A stretch of DNA of 19,187 nucleotides from positions 1-19,187 of the forward strand of contig CAZALT010000058.1 in assembly GCA_964485515.1 (NCBI GenBank), given 5' to 3'. How positions within the stretch are numbered: position 1 is the first letter of the stretch; each line of letters starts with the position of its first letter. The stretch is from CAZALT01 sp964485515 (GTDB lineage Bacteria; Actinomycetota; Acidimicrobiia; Acidimicrobiales; Acidimicrobilacustridaceae). Below, one piece after another: positions 13,106 through 19,187 of the stretch. The notes below the pieces were generated by a model. That model had not been told where the DNA came from, did not search any database, and was given only the letters and a program-made list of their open reading frames with translations. The translations under genes and the position numbers were made by a program.

Positions 13106-14608
13106 GTGTTCGCCACCCTCCGCCGCGCCGAGCTCGCCGTTCGTCGCGACGCGACGCTGGGCACGATCATGGAGACGCTGGCCGCGATCCACGGTGACCG
13201 CGTGCTCGTCGACGAGGGGCCGGACGGCTTGTGCCTCACCCATCGGCAGGCGGCCAAGCGGGTGGCGCGCTGGGCCGGGGGGATCGCGGCCCGCACCACG
13301 CCAGGTGATCGCGTCGTCGTCGCGACCCCCAACTCCTACGAGCAGCTCCTGTTGTGCCTCGCCACGGCGCGAGCGGGCGCCATCCCCGTGCCGCTCAACT
13401 CGGCGATGCGAGACGACGAGGTCGCCCACGTCGTGTCCGACTCGGGCGCGACCCTCGTGCTCCGCGATGCCTTCGACGTCGACGGTTCCGACCCGCTCAC
13501 GAAGGCGGCTCCCGTCTCGACCTCCGACATCGGGGCGATCTTCTACACCTCGGGGACCACAGGCAAGCCCAAGGGTGCGGAGCTGACCCATGGGGCACTC
13601 GTCGGCACCGTGAGCGCCGCGGCGTTGTGGCCGTCGAGGCTGCATCGCGACGAGGCGGTGGTGAGCCTGCCGATCGCGCACATCATGGGCTTCATCGTGC
13701 TGCTGGCCTTCGCCTCGGGTGGTGTGCCGGTGTTCCTGCTGCCGCACTTCCGCCCCGACGACGTGCTCGACGCCATCGAGAGCCGACGATCCACGATCTT
13801 CGTGGGGGTTCCGGCGATGTACCGGATGCTGCTCGAAGCCGGGGCCGAGCAGTGCGATCTCACGAGCGTGCGGGTGTGGGCGTCGGGGGCCGACGTCATG
13901 CCGGGCGAGCTGGCCCAGCGGTTCAAGAAGATGGGTGCCACGGTCACGCTGCCGTTGCTCGGCCCGCTGGGCGAATCGGCGTTCGTCGAGGGTTACGGAA
14001 TGGTGGAGACCGCGGGTGGCGTGGCGGCCAAGATCTCGCCGCCGCTCTCGCGGTTCGGACTCGGCGACTCGCTCGGTCTGACCTTTCCTGGCTACAAGCT
14101 TCGCGTTGTCGGCGACGGGGACGAGGATGTCTCGGCGGGAACGGTGGGCGAGCTCTGGGTCAAGGGACCCGGCGTCATCCGCGGCTACTGGGACGCGCCC
14201 GACGCCAGCGCGCAGGCGGTGACCGAGGACGGGTGGCTCCGCACGGGCGACCTGGTGCGCAAGGGACCCTTCGGCACTGTGTCGTTCGTGGGGCGCGACA
14301 AGGACGTCATCAAGCGCGGTGGGTACTCGGTCTACGCCGTCGAGGTGCAGGGCGTGCTCGAAGACCATCCTGACGTCCTCGAGGCCGCGGTGATCGGCCT
14401 GCCCCACGACACCTTGGGCGAGGTCCCCGCGGCAGTGGTGCGCCTCGTCGAGGGAGCCGTCCTCGACGACGCCGACCTGGAAGCCTGGGCCCGCCGACAT
14501 CTCGCCGACTACAAGGTGCCCGACCAGTTCGTCGCCGTCGACGAGCTACCCCGCACCGGGACCAACAAGGTCCAGAAGTCCGAGCTCCCTCCACTGTTCG
14601 CGACCTGA
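13106..14608 (+). CDS. Acyl-CoA synthetase-like AMP-dependent ligase (ANL family)
   Basis: Activates a carboxylic acid, probably fatty or aromatic, with ATP to an acyl-adenylate and then to a CoA thioester. The 500 residues have the class I adenylate-forming order: P-loop-like TSGTTGKPKG (148-157), SLPIAHIMG, GYGMVETAGG (A5), GELWVKGPGVIRGYW, GWLRTGDLV (A7), VGRDKDVIKRGGYSVYAVEV (A8 hinge), and PRTGTNKVQKSEL with the catalytic A10 lysine at 488. The substrate cannot be told from the sequence. GTG 13106 has GGAGG only 1 nt upstream, too close for normal use; CAGATT, 6 nt before the GGAGG-c start region, might instead make it leaderless. ATG 13169 would be a late alternative. No acyl-CoA dehydrogenase or thioesterase is nearby. 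Confidence 0.93.
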   Translation: MFATLRRAELAVRRDATLGTIMETLAAIHGDRVLVDEGPDGLCLTHRQAAKRVARWAGGIAARTTPGDRVVVATPNSYEQLLLCLATARAGAIPVPLNSAMRDDEVAHVVSDSGATLVLRDAFDVDGSDPLTKAAPVSTSDIGAIFYTSGTTGKPKGAELTHGALVGTVSAAALWPSRLHRDEAVVSLPIAHIMGFIVLLAFASGGVPVFLLPHFRPDDVLDAIESRRSTIFVGVPAMYRMLLEAGAEQCDLTSVRVWASGADVMPGELAQRFKKMGATVTLPLLGPLGESAFVEGYGMVETAGGVAAKISPPLSRFGLGDSLGLTFPGYKLRVVGDGDEDVSAGTVGELWVKGPGVIRGYWDAPDASAQAVTEDGWLRTGDLVRKGPFGTVSFVGRDKDVIKRGGYSVYAVEVQGVLEDHPDVLEAAVIGLPHDTLGEVPAAVVRLVEGAVLDDADLEAWARRHLADYKVPDQFVAVDELPRTGTNKVQKSELPPLFAT

Positions 14609-14678
14609 GGCCCACCGCGCCTGCTCGTGCCGGGTCATCGTGCATCGTTCGCTCGACCGGCTCCGACCTCTGGTCGGG

Positions 14679-15386
14679 TCAGTGGTGGCTGATGGGTTTG
14701 CCGCCGTGGAGGCGGGCGCGGTCGGCTGCGATGCGACCGGCGGTCCAGCCCGCACCGTTCGAGGCCCGGGTTCCCACCCGACGGATCTGCGGGAACTCCT
14801 GGCGGAACCGCTCCTCGACGGCTTCGTCCCGCGATGCCAGGACCGGGAGGAGATCCGACCCGTGCTCGGCGACGGCCTCGTCGACGACCATCTGCGTCGT
14901 CTCCTGGAGACGTTCTCCGATGCGGTAGGCGAACGCGATGAGGAAGGAGTGCCGGAACGATCGGGTGCGGGACCGCCCGTGCTGGTCGCGCTGCGGCCCC
15001 GCAGCGACCATCGCCGCGGTGGCCTGGACGAGCAGCGAGGTGAACAGCAGGTCGATCGCCTCGACGTCGTCGTCGAATCCGATCAGCGAGCAGATGCTGC
15101 TCTGCTTCAGCCACACGGCGCGGGCGCCGTTCGCGTCGGCGACCTGCGTCAGCAGCATGACCTTGGGTCCGCTGTAGGGATCGGCGATCGGTACGGTGCG
15201 GGTGCCGGGCAGGTCCCGCGGCCGTGCGTCGCCGGCCCGCGCCTCGACCAGGCGTTGGTCGATGTTGTGCTTGGCGATGAGCTCCTGGGCTTTGGCGGTG
15301 AGCGCCTCGGCTTCGGCCTCGAAGGTGGTCGACTCGGCTTTGGCGAGCAGTGCCCGCACGCGGCCGAGGATGGCGGTGTCACTCAT
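14679..15386 (-). CDS. DUF2786 domain protein
   Basis: A 235-residue soluble protein. Its N-terminus (about 7-50) matches the DUF2786 pattern: VRALLAKAEST, then EAEALTAKAQELIAKHNI. The middle (about 65-150) has hydrophobic strands and helices, including a stretch with one cysteine. The end has GAGWTAGRIAADRARLHGG, like the Gly-rich C-terminus that often accompanies this domain. The biochemical function is unknown; members occur in actinobacteria and in phages. ATG 15386 has a weak GGGA 4 nt upstream. The gene lies 53 bp after the stop of the next minus-strand gene and converges on the AMP-ligase gene with 70 bp between stops. No clear terminator was found there. Confidence 0.85.
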   Translation of the reverse strand: MSDTAILGRVRALLAKAESTTFEAEAEALTAKAQELIAKHNIDQRLVEARAGDARPRDLPGTRTVPIADPYSGPKVMLLTQVADANGARAVWLKQSSICSLIGFDDDVEAIDLLFTSLLVQATAAMVAAGPQRDQHGRSRTRSFRHSFLIAFAYRIGERLQETTQMVVDEAVAEHGSDLLPVLASRDEAVEERFRQEFPQIRRVGTRASNGAGWTAGRIAADRARLHGGKPISHH

Positions 15387-15406
15387 GGACGTCCCATCGT
15401 TCGGGA

Positions 15407-15444
15407 GTGCCGGTCGGCATCAGGAGGTGCCGTGCGGCATCAGG
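15407..15444. repeat. Imperfect tandem repeat, 18-bp units
   Basis: gtgccggtcggcatcagg (15407-15424) and gtgccgtgcggcatcagg (15427-15444) differ only by a gt/tg swap. The second copy reaches into the last codons of the Rieske-like gene; the first sits just before the DUF2786 start. The repeat probably arose by local duplication. A regulatory role is possible. Confidence 0.5.
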
Positions 15445-15940
15445 GAGTGGTGGTGCCGCCTGTGCTGGTGGCCAGGTCGATCACGATGTCGCCGTCCTCG
15501 GTCACTTCGACGGTGTAGTGGACCAGCTCCGCACCGTCGGCGCCCACCGTATCGCCGGCACAGGGGTCGCGGAAGAGGTGGGCGTCGTGGTCCCACTCGA
15601 GGGTGCAGCTGCGGGGGGTGCCCGCCCGACGGGCGTCGAAGGCCACCCAACCGGTGAGGGGGTCGGCTCCCGTGTGCTGGAGGTAGATGTCGCGACTGCC
15701 GCTCGCGACGTCGGAGAAGAGGATCGGCCCGTCTTCGGCGATGGCCTCCGCTCGGTCGTCGGCTGCTCCGGCGACGAAGGTCGTGGCGCCCAGCTTGACC
15801 GTGACCGCGTCGGACTCGGTGAGCTTCGGGATGGCGATGATGAACAGCACGATCACCAAGATGATGCCGAGGGCCACGCCACCCACTCCGAGGAGCAGGG
15901 TTCTTGGGTTCTTGGCGTTGGACTGCTTGACCGGGCTCAC
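15440..15940 (-). CDS. Single-helix membrane protein with ligand-less Rieske-like outer domain
   Basis: 166 residues. A short basic N-terminus and a membrane helix (about 15-37) put the rest outside the cytoplasm. The domain (about 45-155) follows the order of a Rieske fold: DGPILFSDVASG, GWVAFDARRAG, SCTLEWDHDAHLFRDPCAGD, ending YTVEVTEDGDIVID. In a Rieske protein the cluster boxes are C-x-H and C-x2-H. Here they read C112-T-L114 and C127-A-G-D130, so both cysteines remain and both histidines are lost. A [2Fe-2S] cluster is therefore unlikely, and a disulfide between the cysteines is possible. The relationship is my reading of the pattern. Start: GTG 15940 or the adjacent GTG 15943, behind a GATACT hexamer. 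The frame stays open to 16168, but that extension is Arg/Ser-rich and looks non-coding. Confidence 0.7.
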   Translation of the reverse strand: MSPVKQSNAKNPRTLLLGVGGVALGIILVIVLFIIAIPKLTESDAVTVKLGATTFVAGAADDRAEAIAEDGPILFSDVASGSRDIYLQHTGADPLTGWVAFDARRAGTPRSCTLEWDHDAHLFRDPCAGDTVGADGAELVHYTVEVTEDGDIVIDLATSTGGTTTP

Positions 15941-15943
15941 CAC

Positions 15944-16211
15944 CCCAGTATCGGGCGATCCGGGGTCGGATTTCGAACCGGTGGACTCGACCCGGGGCGA
16001 GCGACGACGTCGGAGGCCTGTAGTGTGACCCCGTCGACCGGCGGGGACCACGGACCTCGGGCGATGGTCGTTCCCCGTCTCGACGCTTTTTGCCACGTCA
16101 ACGTGCGGTGCCGCGCTCAGGTCCGGTGCCGTGCTCGAGAAGGGACGAGACCTCGCCGCCGCCCCCATCTGATCGCGTCACCGCGTCGGGCCTTCACAAG
16201 GGCCGCACCCC
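15944..16211. other. Divergent intergenic region with inverted and direct repeats, before mrpA
   Basis: No gene is supported here. A perfect inverted repeat cacgt-ca-acgtg lies at 16094-16105. It is followed by an imperfect direct repeat, gtgcggtgccgcgctcag (16103-16120) and gtccggtgccgtgctcga (16121-16138), with 14 of 18 bases equal. TAGTGT (16021-16026) could be a -10 for mrpA with a long leader, and GATACT (minus strand, 15947-15952) one for the Rieske-like gene. All roles are inferred. Confidence 0.4.
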
Positions 16212-19187
16212 GTGCTAGCGCTCGTGGTGCTCCACGCCGTGCTCGGGTTCGGGATCATCGGGTTCGGAGCCCGATTGGCGCGGCGAGCCCTCGCCATCGG
16301 TGTGATCGGGCCGGTCGCCACGCTGGTCTGGCTCGCGACGCAGGCCCGGACGGTGTTCGACGGCGGGTCGGTCGACCAGACCACCGAGTGGGTGCCGGGA
16401 CTCGGCCTGGCCTTCGACTTCCGGCTCGACGGCTTCAGCGCGCTGATGGTCCTGATGGTGTCGGGCATCGGCGTGCTCGTGTTCGCCTACGCCTGGTGGT
16501 ACTTCCCGGCCGTGAAGGCTGGCCTCGGCCGGTTGATCGGGCTGCTCACCCTGTTCAGCGGGGCCATGGTCGGGCTCGTCACCGCCGACAACCTGCTGCT
16601 GATCTACCTGTTCTGGGAGCTCACGTCGGTCGCGTCGTACTTCTTGATCGGCAACGCCTGGACCTCGGCACGGGCCCGCGCCGCCGCGCTGCACGCCCTC
16701 CTCGTGACCGGGGCCGGAGCGTTGGCGATGCTGGCGGGCTTCACGGTGCTGGGCCAGGCCGCCGGCACCTACGAGCTCAGCTCGATCCTCGCCGACCCGC
16801 CCTCGGGGTCCTGGGTCGCGGCCGCGCTTGTCCTCATCCTGCTGGGGGCCTTCACCAAGTCCGCCCAGTACCCGTTCCACTCCTGGTTGCCCGGCGCGAT
16901 GGTGGCGCCCACGCCGGTGAGCGCCTACCTGCACTCGGCCACGATGGTGAAGGCCGGCGTGTACCTCGTGGCCCGTCTCGCTCCGGTGTTCGTCCTCGTG
17001 CAGGGCTTCCGGTCGACCATCGTCGTCGTCGGCCTGGTCACGATGGTCTGCGGTGGCCTGCGCGCCCTGCGCCAGCACGACCTCAAGCTCCTCCTCGCCT
17101 TCGGGACGATCAGCCAGCTCGGCTTCCTCATGGTGATCATGGGCACGGGCACGGAGGAGGCGATCACCGCCGGCTGCGTGCTTCTCCTCGCCCACGCTGC
17201 GTTCAAGTGCGCCTTGTTCATGGTCGTGGGGGTGATCGACCACGAGGTCGGCACGCGCGACATACGCGAGCTCGACGGGTTCAGCCCGGGCTGGCGGCCC
17301 GTCACGGTCGTGGCGGTCATCTCGGCGGCGTCGATGGCGGGCATCCCCCTCACCCTCGGGTTCATCGCCAAGGAGGCGGCCTACGAGTCGATCACGATCG
17401 GGCCGTTCGACCACTCCGTCGTCGTGCTGATCACCGTGATGGCTGCATCCGCGCTGACCTTCGCCTACAGCGCCCGGTTCGTGATCGGTGCCTTCTTCAC
17501 GCCGGCGAAGCGGATCCGCGTCGACGCGTCGCTGTCGACCCGCATGAGCAACACCCCGGCCACCGGGTTCTGGGCGCCGAGCGCACTGCTCGCCGTGGCG
17601 ACGGTCGTCCTCGGCATCTTCCCCGAGTTGGTCCAACCGCTCATCGACGCCGCGGTCGGGTCCCTCGGGCCCGTGTCGGCGCCCTTCCACGCCGAGCACC
17701 TCGCCCTGTGGCACGGGTTCAACCTGCCCCTTTTGGAGTCCGCCGTCACCATCGCGGCTGGCGTGGCCCTCGTGGTCGCCGATCGGCAGGTGCAGCGCGT
17801 GCTCATCCTCGGCCGTCCGATCCCCACGGGTGGCGATGCCTACCGAGGGTGCCTGCGCGGTCTGAACACCCTCGCCGACCGGTCGACCGGCTTCTTCCAA
17901 TCGGGCTCGCTGCCGCTCTACGCGGGCATCATCCTCACCACCGCCGCCGTGCTCACCGGGTGGGAGCTCGTCGACGTGGCCTGGCCGGGGTGGCCCGACT
18001 GGGTCGGGCCGTGGGCCCAGGTGCCGTTGGTGGCCCTGTTGATCGGCGCTGCGGTCGCGGCGGCGGCCGTACGGCGGCGGTTCTCCGCCGCGCTCCTCCT
18101 CGGCGTTTCCGGCTACACGATGGCCGGACTGTTCGTCATCCAGGGCGCGCCCGACCTTGCCCTCACCCAGGTGAGCATCGAGACCTTGTCCACCGTGCTG
18201 TTCGTGCTCGTGCTCCGGCGTCTGCCCGACCGGTTCGAGCACCGGACCCCGGCACTGGGCCGTGTCCTGCGGGTCGTGGTGTCGGGACTGGTCGCCTCGA
18301 TGGTGTTCGTGTTCGCCATCGTCGCCGCGGGGACGCCCCACCGACCCTCGGTGTCGGGGGAGATGATCGAGCAGGCGGTCCCCGAGGCCGACGGCAAGAA
18401 CGTCGTCAACGTGATCCTCGTGGACTTCCGGGCCTTCGACACGCTGGGCGAGATCACGGTGTTGGCGGTGGCCGCCATCGGTGCGGTCGCGCTGGCCCGA
18501 GCGGGGCGCCGCCCGCAGCCCCAACCGGCCCGGGGGTCGTTGCGCGAGCAGCGCCGGGCGCGGGTCGTGCCCGACGTGTGGGTCCGTCTGATCTTCCAGA
18601 TCGTGCTCGTGGGCTCGATCTACTTCCTGCTCGCGGGTCACAACCAGCCCGGCGGTGGCTTCGTCGGGGGCCTCGTCGCCGGTGCGGCCATCGGCCTGCT
18701 GTACGTGACGACCGGCATCGAGGGGGTCCGCCAGGTCACGCGCATCAAGCCGTGGAACATCCTCGGGGCGGGCCTGCTGATCTCGTCGGTGACCGCCGCG
18801 ATCCCCTTGGCCTTCGGCCGCTCGGTGCTCGATTCGGGCGCCACCGAGATCACCGCGCCCGTGTTCGGGTCGATCAAGATCACGACGGCGCTGCCGTTCG
18901 ACCTCGGTGTGTACCTCCTGGTGATCGGCCTCGTGCTCATGGTCTTCGAGGCCTTCGGCGACGAGTCGGGCGACGAGAGCGGTGCGCCCGCCGATCCCCA
19001 CGCAGACGAAGGTCCGCTCGTCGGGCAGGCTTCGCCCATCGGCGCCGGGCCGGCGCTGATCGATGCCGAGGAGCGAGCGCTGATCGAGTCCGAGTCCGAG
19101 TCCGAGTCCGACGTGTCCGACGTGTCCGACGTGTCCGACGTGTCCGACGTGTCCGGGTCCGTCGTCGGGGCGGGGGAGGTGGCGCGG
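16212..19187 (+). CDS. mrpA: Mrp-type Na+/H+ antiporter, fused subunits A and B, 3' end outside window
   Basis: A large subunit of the multi-protein Mrp cation/proton antiporter, related to NuoL of complex I. The frame is open for 992 codons from GTG 16212 to the window edge; AAGGG lies 9 nt upstream and an in-frame stop sits at 16170. The antiporter domain shows Glu136 (YLFWELTS), Lys216 and His223 (FTKSAQYPFHSWLP, matching the proton-path Glu, Lys and His of Bacillus MrpA), Lys247 (ATMVKAG) and Lys332 (HAAFKCALF). A DUF4040-type section (about 605-670) and an MnhB/MrpB domain (about 785-915, GHNQPGGGFVGGL) follow, so A and B are fused as in PhaAB of rhizobia. After the last helix there is an acidic tail ending in Ser-Glu and Asp-Val-Ser repeats. 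Subunits C-G should follow outside the window. Confidence 0.96.
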   Translation, partial: MLALVVLHAVLGFGIIGFGARLARRALAIGVIGPVATLVWLATQARTVFDGGSVDQTTEWVPGLGLAFDFRLDGFSALMVLMVSGIGVLVFAYAWWYFPAVKAGLGRLIGLLTLFSGAMVGLVTADNLLLIYLFWELTSVASYFLIGNAWTSARARAAALHALLVTGAGALAMLAGFTVLGQAAGTYELSSILADPPSGSWVAAALVLILLGAFTKSAQYPFHSWLPGAMVAPTPVSAYLHSATMVKAGVYLVARLAPVFVLVQGFRSTIVVVGLVTMVCGGLRALRQHDLKLLLAFGTISQLGFLMVIMGTGTEEAITAGCVLLLAHAAFKCALFMVVGVIDHEVGTRDIRELDGFSPGWRPVTVVAVISAASMAGIPLTLGFIAKEAAYESITIGPFDHSVVVLITVMAASALTFAYSARFVIGAFFTPAKRIRVDASLSTRMSNTPATGFWAPSALLAVATVVLGIFPELVQPLIDAAVGSLGPVSAPFHAEHLALWHGFNLPLLESAVTIAAGVALVVADRQVQRVLILGRPIPTGGDAYRGCLRGLNTLADRSTGFFQSGSLPLYAGIILTTAAVLTGWELVDVAWPGWPDWVGPWAQVPLVALLIGAAVAAAAVRRRFSAALLLGVSGYTMAGLFVIQGAPDLALTQVSIETLSTVLFVLVLRRLPDRFEHRTPALGRVLRVVVSGLVASMVFVFAIVAAGTPHRPSVSGEMIEQAVPEADGKNVVNVILVDFRAFDTLGEITVLAVAAIGAVALARAGRRPQPQPARGSLREQRRARVVPDVWVRLIFQIVLVGSIYFLLAGHNQPGGGFVGGLVAGAAIGLLYVTTGIEGVRQVTRIKPWNILGAGLLISSVTAAIPLAFGRSVLDSGATEITAPVFGSIKITTALPFDLGVYLLVIGLVLMVFEAFGDESGDESGAPADPHADEGPLVGQASPIGAGPALIDAEERALIESESESESDVSDVSDVSDVSDVSGSVVGAGEVAR
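19086..19154 (+). repeat. Tandem repeats in the MrpAB tail: 4 x 6 nt then 5 x 9 nt
   Basis: GAGTCC is repeated four times (19086-19109, Glu-Ser) and is followed directly by five exact copies of GACGTGTCC (19110-19154, Asp-Val-Ser). All are in frame with the antiporter gene and encode an acidic, Ser-rich cytosolic or exposed tail. Exact identity at DNA level suggests recent slippage expansion. Confidence 0.95.

Noticed and set aside
15944..16168. N-terminal extension of the Rieske-like protein to ATG 16168
   Set aside because: The extension is Arg/Ser/Pro-rich and would bury the membrane helix far from the N-terminus, whereas GTG 15940/15943 puts it near the start as expected.
16215..19001. 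A 928-codon open frame on the minus strand
   Set aside because: It lies opposite the mrpAB frame, has the Arg/His/Gly/Asp-rich composition of antisense high-GC DNA, and shows no domain. The plus strand gives a clear antiporter.
1..19187. tRNA, rRNA, CRISPR arrays, IS elements and riboswitches
   Set aside because: None was recognised on either strand. The repeats seen are short tandem units or coding repeats, without array structure or transposase genes.

Overview
The window is GC-rich, densely coded DNA from an actinobacterium. The evidence is a GroEL with a Gly-Met tail, a CBS-less GuaB3, a PcrA/UvrD1-type helicase, frequent GTG starts and several starts that look leaderless. The order groEL - guaB3 - guaA - pcrA resembles a neighbourhood I recall from Streptomyces and mycobacteria. 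A deep-branching marine or soil lineage such as Acidimicrobiia is my inference, not something the sequence proves. The 10-base run of N at 8193-8202 shows that this is a scaffold from a draft or metagenomic assembly.

Layout. 1-793: 3' half of groEL, followed by a strong hairpin. 1008-2933: a membrane-anchored protein with a kinase fold that has lost its catalytic residues (a pseudokinase), a long Glu-Pro linker, one membrane helix and an outside domain. 2959-3951 (minus): a K+-channel-type protein, divergent from a small cluster made of a 56-residue protein (3999-4169), a translationally coupled CoA-pyrophosphatase-type Nudix hydrolase (4166-4918) and a 130-residue protein of unknown function (4942-5334). 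5479-9452: guaB3, guaA and a polytopic GT-C-like membrane protein, all on the plus strand. The guaA end is interrupted by the N gap. 9423-10325 (minus): an unrecognised protein. 10561-12936: pcrA/uvrD helicase. 13106-14608: acyl-CoA synthetase-like AMP ligase. 14679-15940 (minus): a DUF2786 protein and a one-helix membrane protein whose outer domain looks like a Rieske fold without its histidine ligands. 16212 to the end of the window: a 992-codon open frame for a fused MrpA-MrpB antiporter subunit, cut by the window edge.

How the genes work together. GuaB3 and GuaA are placed to make GMP from IMP via XMP, although the usual CBS-containing guaB is not beside them. Mrp and the K+ channel deal with monovalent cations. 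PcrA is a housekeeping repair and transcription-linked helicase. Most of the window is ordinary core genome.

The most interesting place is the 3' end of guaA. A 17-bp direct repeat from the last guaA codons flanks the N gap. The right-hand copy is preceded by unrelated DNA carrying a convincing gene start that points into the gap. This is the layout expected for an unassembled genomic island at the guaA attachment site. A chimeric contig end is the main alternative.
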